Origin: Nakazawaea peltata
Taxonomy: Eukaryota; Ascomycota; Pichiomycetes; Alaninales; Pachysolenaceae
Direction of reading: 5' to 3'
NCBI GenBank assembly: GCA_001599355.1
Contig: BCGQ01000003.1
Coordinates: forward strand, 1,242,468 to 1,306,467
DNA length: 64,000 bases
Position numbers and translations under genes: made by a program. This document shows positions 1 to 9,966 of this stretch, piece after piece. The stretch's first letter is position 1, and every line of letters begins with the position of its first letter. The notes under the pieces are model-generated. The model saw nothing but the letters and a program-made list of their open reading frames with translations. It did not search any database and was not told the origin of the DNA.

Positions 1-1933
1 TAATGATGTTACCGGTAGACAGTAACTCCTCGTATTTGGCGATATATTTGGCTTTGGTGGAATCGTAACCATCATCGTACAACCATTCCTCGGTCTTCAG
101 CAACAAAGCGGTCAACTTCTCCTTCTCTTCATCAGAAGCAAATGGCAGATATTGATCATCCAATTTACCTCTCAATTCATAGATGTACTCCTCCAAAGCG
201 TTCTTACGGTCTTCGGTGTCGGCGACCAACTTGTCTTGCATGGTCATGGAGTTCTCCAATTCGGTGAAAGCGGCCAATTTGTCGGCTGGCAAGGAATAAG
301 AGTCGACTTCGATGGTCAAATCGTTCTTCTTGACCAATTTCTTGACAATCTTGTATTCTGGTTCTTCTTCTTCCTCTTCTTCAGCATCTTCACCTTCCTT
401 TGGTTCCTTTGGTTCCTTCTCAACAAGTTCCTTGAACTCCTTCTCTTCAACAGTGTACAGTTCTTCAATAGTGTAGAATCCACTTGGGTCGTTTCTCAAC
501 TTCAACTTAACAGCAATAGAAGATTCACCCTCGTTCAATTCAACACCCTTCAAACTCCATTTAGCAATCTTAGTTGGAGTTCCGGCTGGCAATTCCTTCT
601 CGTTAGAATATCTCAGCTCGACTTCAAAGTCCTTAGATCTGTACAAGGTGATGATCTTGGTGCTTGGGAAGAATCCACCACGTGGGAAGACCTCCAAATG
701 GTCGGTGTCTTCATCCTCCTTGTCCCAGTAGTAAGAGACAGAGTATGGGTTGACATCCTCGAACTTGAATGGTCTAACTCTAAGAGTTGGAGAGTGGATG
801 GCACAAATGAAAGCAGCACCCTTGGCAATGGCCTCGTCTTGGTTCAAAGTGAAAGACAATGGCTTACCAACAACCTCGGCCAACTTAGCCTTGACGGATG
901 GGACTCTGGTACAACCACCAATGACTTCGACAAAGTCAAGTTCTTCCTTAGTGACACCGGCCATCTCCAACAGTTGTTCGATTGGCTTGTGTAATCTGTC
1001 CAACAATGGTTGAACAAACTCTTCCAATTCCTCACGGGTCAATTGAGAGGAGACATCGACATCGTTCATGACAGACTCAACGTTGAATGGAGCTTGAGCA
1101 TTGGCAGACAAAACCTTCTTCAACTTCTCAGCAGCGGTAAGAACTCTCAGGTACAGCTTTGGGTTCTCTCTGATGTTGATCTTGTACTTACCGATGAACT
1201 CATCGGCAAAGTGCTCGGCAATGGCTCTGTCAAAGTCTCTACCACCGAAATGTTTGTCGGAAGCAGCACCCAAAACCTTCAATTCACCCTTCTTGACAGC
1301 AGCAATGGCAACAGAGTAAGAAGAATGACCAATGTCAACGAAAGCAATCTTTCTCGGTTCATCCTCTGGCAAATCGGTCTTGAAAACACCGTAAGAAACA
1401 GCCAGCAGAGTGACCTCGTTGACGATTCTGACCGGGTTCAAGCCGGCAATTCTAGCAGCATCGGCAGCGGCTCTTCTTTGTGGCTCGGTGTACCAAACTG
1501 GGACAGCAAGACAAATATCGGTGATATTACCCTTGGTCTCATGAGCAGCAATTTGCTTAATCTTGTTCAAGTACATGGCGGTCAATTGAACAGAAGAGAA
1601 CTCCTCTTGCTTACCGGCAAAACGCACCTTGGAACCAACTTGGCCATCGGAATCGACCAAAGCCAGGGTGAAATACTTGTTCTCGGTCTCGAAATCAGGG
1701 TGGTCTGGACCCATACCCAAAACTCTCTTCAAGTTCTCAACAGTGTTCTTCAAGTTGGAGGTCTGTTGGTTCTTACCGCTCTCTCCGATGAAACGGTTCT
1801 TCATACCGAACCCAACGACAGAAGGGGTGGAACGGTTGGAAACTTCGTTGACGACAACGTCGATACCTCTGTTTCTGGCAACAGCAACGACGGTGTTGTT
1901 GTTACCTAAATCTACACCAAATGGGACACTCAT
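1..1933 (-). CDS. SSE1: Hsp110 chaperone / Hsp70 nucleotide-exchange factor (partial, C-terminus beyond window)
   Basis: Cytosolic Hsp110 of the SSE1/SSE2 type, an exchange factor for Hsp70 and a holdase. The start at 1931-1933 gives [20 protein letters not shown], the phosphate-1 loop typical of Hsp110. About 644 codons lie in the window against roughly 690 in S. cerevisiae Sse1, so only the extreme C-terminus is missing. The nucleotide-binding domain (1 to ~390) has [19 protein letters not shown] and [12 protein letters not shown]; then come the beta domain, an acidic Glu-rich loop (~520-540) and the helical domain with [22 protein letters not shown] codons 176, 177, 260, 321, 596 and 638 fall where family members have alanine, so they should be read as Ala. 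The upstream gap has a heat-shock element. SSE1 versus SSE2 cannot be separated, because pre-duplication yeasts have one copy. Confidence 0.95.
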   Translation of the reverse strand, partial: MSVPFGVDLGNNNTVVAVARNRGIDVVVNEVSNRSTPSVVGFGMKNRFIGESGKNQQTSNLKNTVENLKRVLGMGPDHPDFETENKYFTLALVDSDGQVGSKVRFAGKQEEFSSVQLTAMYLNKIKQIAAHETKGNITDICLAVPVWYTEPQRRAAADAARIAGLNPVRIVNEVTLLAVSYGVFKTDLPEDEPRKIAFVDIGHSSYSVAIAAVKKGELKVLGAASDKHFGGRDFDRAIAEHFADEFIGKYKINIRENPKLYLRVLTAAEKLKKVLSANAQAPFNVESVMNDVDVSSQLTREELEEFVQPLLDRLHKPIEQLLEMAGVTKEELDFVEVIGGCTRVPSVKAKLAEVVGKPLSFTLNQDEAIAKGAAFICAIHSPTLRVRPFKFEDVNPYSVSYYWDKEDEDTDHLEVFPRGGFFPSTKIITLYRSKDFEVELRYSNEKELPAGTPTKIAKWSLKGVELNEGESSIAVKLKLRNDPSGFYTIEELYTVEEKEFKELVEKEPKEPKEGEDAEEEEEEEPEYKIVKKLVKKNDLTIEVDSYSLPADKLAAFTELENSMTMQDKLVADTEDRKNALEEYIYELRGKLDDQYLPFASDEEKEKLTALLLKTEEWLYDDGYDSTKAKYIAKYEELLSTGNII

Positions 1934-2021
1934 CTTCTTTGTATATGTCTATAAGTTTAAAGGCTTATTTGATCCCAACTTGCTTTAAATAACCGCCCTT
2001 TGATAAATTGATCAAAAAAGG

Positions 2022-2034
2022 TGAAAAATTTTTT
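2022..2034 (+). promoter_or_regulatory. RRPE-like box upstream of SSE1
   Basis: TGAAAAATTTTTT matches the RRPE (TGAAAAATTTT) element, about 90 bp before the SSE1 start codon. In S. cerevisiae this element is bound by Stb3 and marks growth-regulated genes. Function here is inferred. Confidence 0.4.
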
Positions 2035-2105
2035 TGGGAGCGATGGCGAAAATGGGAGGTTGTGCACGACTATTTGGAACGTGATCGAACAAATTGGGGC
2101 TGTAT

Positions 2106-2115
2106 GGAATGTTCT
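2106..2115. promoter_or_regulatory. Heat-shock element upstream of SSE1
   Basis: GGAATGTTCT holds the inverted GAA-n2-TTC core (2107-2109 and 2112-2114) bound by Hsf1 trimers, with a further TTC at 2121-2123. It lies about 175 bp before the SSE1 start. Heat-shock control of Hsp110 is established in yeasts; use of this particular site is inferred. Confidence 0.55.
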
Positions 2116-2235
2116 ATTTATTCGATGGGAGGAAGGGGAAAGGAAAAGGGATACACAATCTGATTAAGATAAGATATACAGAGGGGATATACAGAGGGGT
2201 ATTGTGGGAATGACTTTAATTTCACGAGGGGTACC

Positions 2236-2390
2236 ATCCACCGTATCTAGTTAGTGATCTACTTAGTGATCTACTTGCTGATCTACCCACCGATCTACTT
2301 ACTTACGGACTATCTATGTACTGGCTACGTACTGTCTACGTACTATCTACTTACTATCTACTTACTTACGTCCTATCCACGTACATCTCC
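2236..2390. repeat. Imperfect 12-nt tandem repeat tract
   Basis: Successive units such as TAGTGATCTACT, TGCTGATCTACC and CACCGATCTACT pass into GTACTATCTACT-like units, all built on a CTAC/CTTAC periodicity. The units are diverged and non-coding. This looks like an old minisatellite in an intergenic gap. Confidence 0.6.
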
Positions 2391-2472
2391 ACCTATTTTT
2401 ATCACCTTTATTACTCAATTATCATTTAAATAATCATTATTTCCCTCAACTTTTCTCCTCAACTCTTCTCCC

Positions 2473-4341
2473 CTACTTTCCCCTCACCAAAAATTTCCTC
2501 TGACTCTCATCAAACCCAACTATAAGCCCCTTATTTTCCAGAATATCTGAAATCTTGAACGATTCGGGCCATCTTTGCTTGGATTCCACCAAACTTACGG
2601 AATCTCCTAACTTGACAATTCGATCATCAAATAAGATCTCCACATCCCCATTCATATCGACTCTAACTTTATTGATTCGCTGGCCCAAATCGATCTCTTC
2701 TCTACTACTCGAACCCCCCTCTCGAGTCTCTACTTTACAGACCTCCAATACATTACCTATCAGCCTGTAGATATACAACATCTGAGGAGTCTTCGACCGT
2801 ACGAAACAGTAATCCCCGTCCTCATCTACAACAGCCGGCACTTCGTAAGTCCTCACCACTTTACATGCCCTTTTGAGCTCCATCTTGAGAATACTGAATT
2901 TAGCATTGATGAATACTTGGAGATCTCGGGTGAGCGTATTGATGGGATGCTGTTTCTTCATCACTGTTCGCAGAAGTTGCGAATTGTTAAGATTGTGGTC
3001 AAGGAAATTCGCGAGACTATCAACTTCAAGTGACGAAGCAAGTTTCTGTCTCAGTGTGAGTCTCTTCTGTTCGGTCAAGTCATCATTCACACTCAGTATC
3101 TCCAATTGAAGCCAGTCGATGAATTTGTTGAACTCCTTGAACTCGTCATTCACATCAACCATGAACTGATACGAAACTTGAAGCATCTGTTGAAGTTTCA
3201 CCACGATTTGATCATTGTTGTTGTTCTTGGGCTTCGCCTTATCCAGCTTGTTGTTCACAAGAAGCGAAGTGAAAGAAGTATAGTTCAAAAGCAACCGTTC
3301 AACTAAGGGTATCACTTTGGTAAATACGATTGATCTTGTCGTGCGGAACAGTTTCATCAGGATATCTTTCCATCTCTCGAGTCCCTTTTGTTGCACATAA
3401 TCTGTAAGCCATGTCTGAAGACCCTTTGAAATGATTCCTGCCAGTAACAAATTGTAGAGCTCTTCAATGTACAGAGAAGAGTCAACTTTGTCTCCACCAA
3501 CCTCATCCTGCAACAAACTGCAAAGCTTCCTCGTATGCTCGATATATTGCACTGACAGCTGCTGAATCTCTTTGATCAGATCCCCCAATGCTGTGAAATA
3601 CTTCGAAATCTTCGAGCATACGAATGAAATTTGATTCAAATTCGGATAATCAGTGAGGAAATTGATATGAACCTCATAAACTACAAGCTGAGAGTCCCTC
3701 TGTGCTAGGACAAAGTTTCGCCTTATATCCAACGAAGAATCTATTTCATCCTCCATCCCATTGATATGCTCCACAAATCGACCTTCAAGTTTCACCAAAT
3801 TCTCAATATTGAAGATCCCAAAAATAGAAAGGTGCAACTTACCATTCCCACCATACAAAACAAAATCGAAGAGCCGCTTGTTCTCCAAAATCGAGTTTAG
3901 GAGAGAGCTCAATTGAGGCATCGCAGCCTCTATTTGCTCGTACAGCAGTTCCCGGTCCACAACAGCCCCATTATCACACTCACACCACGAAACAAAATCG
4001 ATCGGTCCAGCCTTGGCTCCCGCTGTTATCTTGTTGACCATCTCCCCTTTGTTGGCATCGTAGATCACTAAATCCCCCAGCGTATCAACGCACATAAAGA
4101 ACTTCCCATCTGCTTTGTAAACCACAGGATCACGATGACGGTGATCTATATTCTCCACCAGGTATAACCTCTCCCAATTCAGTGCTCTATAACTAATAAG
4201 CTGGCCTTGACCTACCACTGACACGATATTCATAGTTGGACATACCTCGAACCGCGTCGAATTCAGGGCCATCGCGAGCTCTTGGGGCATCCCATGAGTC
4301 TCCCAGTCGTTTTTCGCCATGCCCATACCTATATAACTCAA
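2473..4341 (-). CDS. APC4: Anaphase-promoting complex subunit 4 (probable)
   Basis: Probable Apc4, a scaffold subunit of the APC/C ubiquitin ligase that drives anaphase and mitotic exit. The protein is 622 aa, close to the 652 aa of S. cerevisiae Apc4. The N-terminus has an ANAPC4-type WD40 pattern, with CPTMNIVSVVGQGQLISYRA followed by NWERLYLVE. A helical middle region with VLYGGNGKLHLSIFG and long alpha-helical segments (~240-450) match the ANAPC4 long domain. The last ~120 residues return to beta-rich repeats. Two more in-frame Met codons lie at residues 6 and 8, so the exact start is uncertain. It shares a 375-bp divergent promoter with TMA64. The call rests on family resemblance only, since Apc4 is poorly conserved; another WD40 protein is less likely. 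Confidence 0.7.
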   Translation of the reverse strand: MSYIGMGMAKNDWETHGMPQELAMALNSTRFEVCPTMNIVSVVGQGQLISYRALNWERLYLVENIDHRHRDPVVYKADGKFFMCVDTLGDLVIYDANKGEMVNKITAGAKAGPIDFVSWCECDNGAVVDRELLYEQIEAAMPQLSSLLNSILENKRLFDFVLYGGNGKLHLSIFGIFNIENLVKLEGRFVEHINGMEDEIDSSLDIRRNFVLAQRDSQLVVYEVHINFLTDYPNLNQISFVCSKISKYFTALGDLIKEIQQLSVQYIEHTRKLCSLLQDEVGGDKVDSSLYIEELYNLLLAGIISKGLQTWLTDYVQQKGLERWKDILMKLFRTTRSIVFTKVIPLVERLLLNYTSFTSLLVNNKLDKAKPKNNNNDQIVVKLQQMLQVSYQFMVDVNDEFKEFNKFIDWLQLEILSVNDDLTEQKRLTLRQKLASSLEVDSLANFLDHNLNNSQLLRTVMKKQHPINTLTRDLQVFINAKFSILKMELKRACKVVRTYEVPAVVDEDGDYCFVRSKTPQMLYIYRLIGNVLEVCKVETREGGSSSREEIDLGQRINKVRVDMNGDVEILFDDRIVKLGDSVSLVESKQRWPESFKISDILENKGLIVGFDESQRKFLVRGK

Positions 4342-4716
4342 TTCCTCAACTCAATTGCCCTTTGATACTGGACTGGAGGTCTTCTTGTAGTCGTTGAAAG
4401 TAGCGCTGAAGTCGATGGTGTCGCGAGTTCTAGGTCTCTGTCACTGTGACACCATCAAAAAAACAGACTCGGATCCCAATTAGGTAATTTTTTCTCTAAA
4501 TTTTTCACAAGACTGACATTGCCAGTGACTAGGTCAACTTGTGACAGACAAGACAACAATACCAGAGCTTTCAGATAGTTTTGGCATCCCTGGTTAGTGT
4601 TTTAGGTGAGTTTACTATATCCGGTTGTTGTCTTTGGTTCGAAAAGTGCACAAATCCCCAGCTGAACCCACCCCCTCACATCTCATCCCATCTCATCAGT
4701 CACTTAAGACATCGAA
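4342..4716. promoter_or_regulatory. Divergent promoter APC4 / TMA64
   Basis: This 375-bp shared promoter has a MADS-type CCN6GG site (CCCAATTAGG, 4475-4484), an RRPE-like AAATTTTTCA (4498-4507, reverse sense) and GTGCACAAATCCCC near 4647. No RNA gene was recognised. Confidence 0.5.
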
Positions 4717-6489
4717 ATGTTCAAGAAAGATGTTGGAGCCAAGAGCTTCAGTAATTTGAAAAACACAGAGCGTCGTAGCTTTGTGCCTGAACCATACAAA
4801 TCAGGATACGAGGTGCCTTCAGTGGTGAAAAAAGCAGTCTTCAAGAACGCTGCTAGCAAAGGTGAAATTTACGCTGATGAGCGTCTTAAACCGCTTTGGT
4901 TCAGAATCAGAGACAAGGCCCGTGCTAATTCCGGTGCCGGAGAACCTCTTGTTCCTACTGTCTATACACTTTGGGATTTCCCACAGTTGCTCCCTATAGT
5001 AAAGACTCATGACGTGGTCATATATGACCATCTTGTAGGGGGAGCTGACTTGATGTTACCTGGTACCGTGCCTCCATTTGGACCGGAATTGACCAAAGGT
5101 ACAATCGTCGGTATCTCTAGTACCTCGAATCCTTGGGCTGTCATGGCAGTAGGAGAGTTACTCGTTGATTTGTCTTCGTATGAAAGAACTATAGGTACTA
5201 CTGGAGTCGCTGTTAAAGTATGGCATTTCTATAAAGATGAATTATTCAGAAGTTATGAACTGGAAAAGTTGTCTCCTCCTCTGCTGGAAGTTCTTTCCGA
5301 GAAGATAAAGGTAGTTTCTAATTACGAGATCGCTGAGGAAGAGTCTGGGACTCAGGATATTGACCTGGGAACTGATTCTGTTGATCAGAAAGAGCAAAAC
5401 ATTGAGACGGTCCCAGAATCCGAGGCTCCTGTTGAAGATCTTTCGGTCCAAGATCTCGCCGAGCAAGTCGAGAAACTTTCGGTTGAAGATGTTGATTATT
5501 TCTTCCACCGTTCATTGCTCTACTCCCTCACTCAAGAGACCATAACCGTTCCTATTTCCTCTTCAAACTTCATGTCTTCTCATATAATCAAAAATCTTCA
5601 AATCGACTCAAATATCAAGAAGACCAGTTTCAAGAAAACTGCCAAGTGGTTAAAACATTTGGAAAAAGGTGGATATTTGAAATTAAAAGGTAAAGGTGAT
5701 GACTTAACAATTGTTGAAGTCATCGGTAAAGATAAGACCGATGAGTTGAAGAATTTTGTACCTTATAGAGTTAAGAAAACCCAAGGAAGTAGCTCAGAAT
5801 CCAGTGGATCCTCATCTTCTCAACCGAAATCATCTGCCGGTTCCTCCTTACAAATCGTAAACTATTTCAAGCCTCAACAGAGAACTCAAGCTGTGTTCCA
5901 AAAGCTTGAAGCTGACTTCAATGCTTATTACACTCAACAGGAGCTCCGCTCGTTGCTTGATAATTTGATCAAGGTGGAAAATCTGGTCAACCCTAAAAAT
6001 CCTCGTCAAATAGTACTCACAGATCTCATTCGTACAGTTATTAAAATGAAGGATTCTTCTGTGATTGCCAGAGACAAGATCTTTGGTGAATTCCTCTCCA
6101 AAAATTTCTCCAAATTTTACCAAGTAACTTACTTAGATGGGACTACCTCTGATTTGTTAAGAGGAGAAATTCCAAAGGTAAAGATCATCATGGAGACTCC
6201 AATGGGGAACAAACAGATCACCCGTATTCAGATCAAAGACTTCGAAATTTATAATATGACACTGAAGGAGTTTAATTCGGCCCTCAAAACCAAATGTTCA
6301 TCCTCCACTACGATGTCCAACAACTTAACAATGCCAGATGGGTCTCATAACCCTAAGGGGATGTACGAAGTGATGGTACAGGGAGCCCATGATAAACTTG
6401 TTCAAGATTTATTGCATAAGAAATATGGATTCCCTGTTTCATGGCTTGAGGTTGAGAACAAGTTAAAGAATAACCGTAAGAGGAGATGA
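4717..6489 (+). CDS. TMA64: Ribosome-associated recycling factor, eIF2D/ligatin orthologue
   Basis: Orthologue of yeast Tma64 and human eIF2D, which binds the 40S subunit and removes deacylated tRNA and mRNA after termination. The 590-aa protein opens with MFKKDVGAKSFSNLKNTERR, the usual Tma64 start. A PUA domain follows at roughly 90-180 (VGGADLMLPGTVPPFG, KGTIVGISSTSNPWAVMAVG). An acidic linker leads to a winged-helix/SWIB-like region (~260-350) and a C-terminal SUI1 domain (~490-580, with KIIMETPMGNKQITRIQIKD). Length and domain order match the family. A Ser-rich spacer near 360-375 is low complexity. It ends about 250 bp before MRPL1 on the same strand. Confidence 0.93.
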   Translation: MFKKDVGAKSFSNLKNTERRSFVPEPYKSGYEVPSVVKKAVFKNAASKGEIYADERLKPLWFRIRDKARANSGAGEPLVPTVYTLWDFPQLLPIVKTHDVVIYDHLVGGADLMLPGTVPPFGPELTKGTIVGISSTSNPWAVMAVGELLVDLSSYERTIGTTGVAVKVWHFYKDELFRSYELEKLSPPLLEVLSEKIKVVSNYEIAEEESGTQDIDLGTDSVDQKEQNIETVPESEAPVEDLSVQDLAEQVEKLSVEDVDYFFHRSLLYSLTQETITVPISSSNFMSSHIIKNLQIDSNIKKTSFKKTAKWLKHLEKGGYLKLKGKGDDLTIVEVIGKDKTDELKNFVPYRVKKTQGSSSESSGSSSSQPKSSAGSSLQIVNYFKPQQRTQAVFQKLEADFNAYYTQQELRSLLDNLIKVENLVNPKNPRQIVLTDLIRTVIKMKDSSVIARDKIFGEFLSKNFSKFYQVTYLDGTTSDLLRGEIPKVKIIMETPMGNKQITRIQIKDFEIYNMTLKEFNSALKTKCSSSTTMSNNLTMPDGSHNPKGMYEVMVQGAHDKLVQDLLHKKYGFPVSWLEVENKLKNNRKRR

Positions 6490-6621
6490 ATAAGAATGAA
6501 TAAATATGAATGATTATTATCCTAAGTACTGCTGTGATGGTCTCCTCTCTCCTGTAGTGCCCTCCTCTAGTCTCCTCTAGTCTCCTTGAATCCCTAACCC
6601 CCATCTCATCACCCCCATTTT

Positions 6622-6655
6622 GGTCGTGCACATCCCAATTTCCCAATCCGGATTT
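6622..6655 (+). promoter_or_regulatory. TCGTGCA box plus MADS-like CCN6GG site upstream of MRPL1
   Basis: GGTCGTGCA (6622-6630) is followed by TTTCCCAATCCGGATTT (6639-6655), which fits the Mcm1 pattern TTNCCN6GGNAA in its core. The same pair recurs at 7726-7758 and 46662-46688. Binding by Mcm1 is inferred from the consensus alone. Confidence 0.45.
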
Positions 6656-6664
6656 ATTAGTCCT

Positions 6665-6676
6665 AAAAATTTTTCA
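6665..6676 (+). promoter_or_regulatory. RRPE-like box upstream of MRPL1
   Basis: AAAAATTTTTCA, the RRPE/AATTTT-type element, lies 68 bp before the MRPL1 start. Such boxes are known at mitochondrial ribosomal protein genes in Candida-like yeasts, but not in S. cerevisiae. Confidence 0.5.
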
Positions 6677-6743
6677 ACATTTTTTGACGATTTTGAGCCA
6701 GATTTGACGGCGGTTAAAGGTGAGAGTTAGACAGTGATAAAGG

Positions 6744-7559
6744 ATGGAACTGCTCAGGATTTTTGGAAGAGGAGCCCGTTTGTTCTCGAGCTCTGCCAGC
6801 TCATTGCTGGCAGCTAAAAAAGGAGCCAAGAAGAGCTCAACGGCGAGAGCTGATGCCCGTAAATTGAGACAACAAAAGATGGCTGAGAAGAGATTGGAGG
6901 CCCGTAAATCGCCATCTTTGAACCCGTTGTACATGGAGATTCCAATGCTGTTGCGTTATTTGCGTGCAGCTGAGGTCGGTAGACCTGCGAAAGAGTCCAC
7001 TTTGACTTTGCAAATGAAGATTGTCAATGAACAAGGTGCCAAACCTGTTTCTGGATCGGTGACGTTACCGCGTCCGATCCTGGAACTGCGAGTCTTGGTA
7101 TTTGCCGAGGGAGAAGAGAGACAACAGCAATTACTTGGTGCTGGTGCCAAGATGGTTGGAGGTGTAGAGTTGGTAGAACAAATACTGAAGGATCAAATCC
7201 CATTAAACTTCAACCAAGTATTTGCTACGCCAGAAATGGCCAAACATTTGGGTCCGATCCTGAGAATCTTGGGTCCAAAAGGTTTGATGCCAAATGCCAA
7301 GAGAGGTACCGTCACTAAAGAGATTGAGGCCAAGATGCTGGAGACTTTGGGTACTTTACCATTCAGACAACGTACTCAAATTTTGTCTTTGCCTGTAGGA
7401 CGTTGTAATTTCACCGACGAGGAGATCATTAAGAACATCATGCTGATTTCCAAGGAAGTCAAGCTGAGTGCTGTCAAGATTTCTTCTAAAAAGCCTGCCC
7501 TTGTTGGTCAAACTGTCTTGACTACCCCTCATGGACCGGCTATTGTCATTGATTTTTAA
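6744..7559 (+). CDS. MRPL1: Mitochondrial ribosomal protein uL1m
   Basis: L1-family protein of the mitochondrial large ribosomal subunit (L1 stalk). It is 271 aa. An N-terminal basic and serine-rich stretch of ~50 residues (MELLRIFGRGARLFSSSASS, then many Lys/Arg/Ala) is a likely mitochondrial presequence. The uL1 domain follows with TLPRPILELRVLVFAEG, GGVELVEQILK and the signature ILGPKGLMPNAKRGTVTKEI. The length matches fungal uL1m. It is one of three mitochondrial ribosomal genes in the window (with MRPL34 and MRPL33), each with an RRPE-like box in its upstream gap. Confidence 0.93.
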   Translation: MELLRIFGRGARLFSSSASSLLAAKKGAKKSSTARADARKLRQQKMAEKRLEARKSPSLNPLYMEIPMLLRYLRAAEVGRPAKESTLTLQMKIVNEQGAKPVSGSVTLPRPILELRVLVFAEGEERQQQLLGAGAKMVGGVELVEQILKDQIPLNFNQVFATPEMAKHLGPILRILGPKGLMPNAKRGTVTKEIEAKMLETLGTLPFRQRTQILSLPVGRCNFTDEEIIKNIMLISKEVKLSAVKISSKKPALVGQTVLTTPHGPAIVIDF

Positions 7560-7725
7560 ACAGTTGGGATTTACAATGAGATAAGCATGTATATAGGTGG
7601 ATATTAGGTGATATAGGAGGATATGAGCTTTGAACTCAATGTCCTCTCATCAATAAAAGCAAATAAGTATGATATTAAAGGTAGTGTAAATTATATCAAT
7701 TTCTAAATTAGTCAACTTCATATTC

Positions 7726-7758
7726 AGTCGTGCAAATCTCCTCAATTTCCCAATAAGG
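7726..7758 (+). promoter_or_regulatory. TCGTGCA box plus MADS-like site upstream of GPI17
   Basis: AGTCGTGCA (7726-7734) is followed 11 bp later by TTTCCCAATAAGG (7746-7758). It repeats the pair seen upstream of MRPL1 in the same order, about 80 bp before the GPI17 start. Confidence 0.45.
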
Positions 7759-7838
7759 CATCCCCATCAACTATTTCCACGCTTCCACTTGTTAAGAGCT
7801 TGACGAGTCATTAAAGACAGTTCACAGAGCACTATAAA

Positions 7839-9338
7839 ATGGGAATTGGGGGCATTAAAAAAGGCTATGAGTCCAAGAATCCCAGTCTGACTCCGCTGGA
7901 GTCGGAAATCGACGCGATTCGCTCCCGTTTAAAGCTCCTTTCCATCTATATTGTCTTCGTTCTCACCGTGGGCGTTCCCATGTGGCTTTACACGACATCT
8001 ATCCACCAATCCCTGCTTCCATTGGACGAATTAGAAGCTGTGAGTCGTGATTCAGGCGCGGTGACCTCTTTCGATGTCCCAGTCTACATCCAATTACCAA
8101 AACCTCTCAGACATTTGACCACTGATGCCCAACTGTTGATCGATAACGAGTTGAATCAACTTTTACAAGGCGGATTCCACATCAGTTTGGAGAACAAATC
8201 GGAAATTGAAGAGAACGATTATCATGTGATATTGCTGCCGGCTGAAAATGACCAAGAACTGATCTTTGTGTCCCCATTTGACAAATCTGTGACCATTTAT
8301 TTCACTGAAGCTGTCGTGGCACATGGTAAAATTCCCGATTTCATCATGAGAACTTTGGTTTATGACGTGTTTGGGCCGGAAATTCGCCGTTTACAACTCC
8401 TGCCTCGTCAGCAGAAACAGCTGTTAGCCGTGTCGTACTCCGATCATTATAATGTATTGGTGTCTCTGGTAGTAGAAGATGGAGAACCTATTCTGTGGGA
8501 AATTGAGGAACTGATGTCTGAATATTTCAATAATTTCGTGTCAGTTTTATCTGGAGTGACCAATATCACAGTCGACACTCAAGTTCAGTATTATTGTGGT
8601 CTCCGTAAGCTTGAAGAAGGACTGGAACATGCCGAATCTGAACAAATTCGCTCTCTTGACCTGACAGATCTCTCTACATTCGTAGACTACGGAGGTTGGA
8701 ATTTAGTAGATCAAATCTCACTCGATCCTACAATCAATTTTGTATTATACGTGCCGAAAAGAGGAGATCCTATAGAAATAACCACCGGATCCAACAGTTT
8801 CATTGTACCTCAATGGGGTGGAGTACAGATTCATAACACCAACTCGAATATAATCAGCAAACTGGAGCTCTTACCAGTTTTAGAAACATTCCTGTCTCAA
8901 TTATTGACACTTTTGGACTTCCCAGCCGATCCTAAATCGCTCTCTATCAGAGTTGATATAATGAAACGTGTTAAACTGAGAGAAATGTTACTGAAACTGA
9001 GAGATACTTTGGACTCCTTAGTTAAATTAGTGCATTCTTTACTTGATATTCCAATTCCTGAAGAGACTCTGGAACATATGCAACTGGCTTTGGACACAAT
9101 TAGACAAGTTGAGCTGACTACATCCACAGATGAAAAGCTTGCCTTGCTGATTCAACTGCTGAAACAAGCCGATAAACTGTTCTTCCAAAAGGAGATGCTT
9201 CAACAAGGTTACTTCCCTCAGCTGCATAAGATGACGGTGTATTTACCTATTGCTGGACCTATTTTCTTGATTCTCACTAACTCATTCTTAAGGACGTTGG
9301 TAGAATATAAGAGACTGGTTCTGAAGAAGAATGAATGA
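7839..9338 (+). CDS. GPI17: GPI transamidase subunit PIG-S/Gpi17
   Basis: Orthologue of Gpi17/PIG-S, a subunit of the ER-membrane GPI transamidase that attaches GPI anchors to protein C-termini. The protein is 499 aa. A short cytosolic N-terminus precedes a transmembrane helix at about 34-54 (LLSIYIVFVLTVGVPMWLYT) with the family sequence GVPMWLYTTSIHQSLLP. A large lumenal domain follows, with a second transmembrane segment near 470-490 (PIAGPIFLILTNSFLRTL) and a short basic tail. Length and topology match PIG-S. GAA1, another subunit of the same complex, lies 30 kb to the right. Confidence 0.93.
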   Translation: MGIGGIKKGYESKNPSLTPLESEIDAIRSRLKLLSIYIVFVLTVGVPMWLYTTSIHQSLLPLDELEAVSRDSGAVTSFDVPVYIQLPKPLRHLTTDAQLLIDNELNQLLQGGFHISLENKSEIEENDYHVILLPAENDQELIFVSPFDKSVTIYFTEAVVAHGKIPDFIMRTLVYDVFGPEIRRLQLLPRQQKQLLAVSYSDHYNVLVSLVVEDGEPILWEIEELMSEYFNNFVSVLSGVTNITVDTQVQYYCGLRKLEEGLEHAESEQIRSLDLTDLSTFVDYGGWNLVDQISLDPTINFVLYVPKRGDPIEITTGSNSFIVPQWGGVQIHNTNSNIISKLELLPVLETFLSQLLTLLDFPADPKSLSIRVDIMKRVKLREMLLKLRDTLDSLVKLVHSLLDIPIPEETLEHMQLALDTIRQVELTTSTDEKLALLIQLLKQADKLFFQKEMLQQGYFPQLHKMTVYLPIAGPIFLILTNSFLRTLVEYKRLVLKKNE

Positions 9339-9440
9339 TGTATAATAATAAATGGAATTTCATGATCAAAAGCTGTATAAGAAGGTATCACTTTACGTCT
9401 CTGTCCTCCATCATCTCTGTGATCCATCCTCTCACCATCT

Positions 9441-9540
9441 CATCATCTTATCATCTCCACTACCTACTTCAACCCTACTTCTATCCTACTTCTATCCTAC
9501 TCTTACCTACTTCAACCTACTTCAACCTACTTCAACCTAT
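9441..9540. repeat. Pyrimidine-rich short tandem repeats
   Basis: Tandem copies of CTACTTCAAC and CTACTTCTATC between the convergent GPI17 and MRPL34 ends. It is non-coding and probably slippage-derived. Confidence 0.6.
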
Positions 9541-9570
9541 CTCTCTCATCAATTAATTCCTATATACATA

Positions 9571-9966
9571 TCAATGAGTTAAATACCATCTTCCCTTCAA
9601 CTTTCTTCTCTTAACAATCTTACGTCCATCCGTACTCTTCATACGTGCCAAAAATCCTAACCTTCTCTTCCTCTTAATCGTACTTGGTTGATAAGTATTA
9701 CCTCTATTTCCACCTCTACGGTTACCTCTGGACAGGAATCTGATGAATGACCAAAGCATGTTTGGAATGCTTGGAATCAGCGTCTCGCTGCGAATCATAC
9801 CCTTGTTGACTGTATTTCCAAGGTTAGCGCCGAGCCCAACTCTATAACTACCCATCAAGCTGGCTCCGCCAGTTCTTAAAGGGCCCAATCCAGTGCTCAT
9901 TTGGCGCACGGCGGGCAGCAGCAAACTGTTGCCACCTATTATACTCCTCCTCAAGACCAGAAACAT
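9571..9966 (-). CDS. MRPL34: Mitochondrial ribosomal protein bL34m
   Basis: bL34-family protein of the mitochondrial large subunit. The 131-aa product has an N-terminal extension with basic and hydrophobic residues (presequence-like, [18 protein letters not shown]). It ends in the compact bL34 core [20 protein letters not shown], followed by [22 protein letters not shown]. The bacterial signature (T-Y-Q-P-S, K-R-R-GF, R-R-KGR) is complete. The gene is divergent from RPA14 across a 238-bp gap that has two RRPE-like palindromes. Confidence 0.93.
   Translation of the reverse strand: MFLVLRRSIIGGNSLLLPAVRQMSTGLGPLRTGGASLMGSYRVGLGANLGNTVNKGMIRSETLIPSIPNMLWSFIRFLSRGNRRGGNRGNTYQPSTIKRKRRLGFLARMKSTDGRKIVKRRKLKGRWYLTH

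Larger units (their letters stand above)
1934..2472. other. SSE1 promoter and APC4 3' flank
   Basis: A 539-bp gap between SSE1 (start at the left, minus strand) and the APC4 stop. Besides the two boxes listed separately it has GTGCACGAC at 2062-2070 and a degenerate short-period repeat at about 2236-2390. No gene is seen. Confidence 0.7.

Noticed and set aside
152-1909. Long plus-strand frames opposite SSE1
   Set aside because: They are the antisense of a highly expressed, biased-codon gene; their sequence is low-complexity and has no family match.
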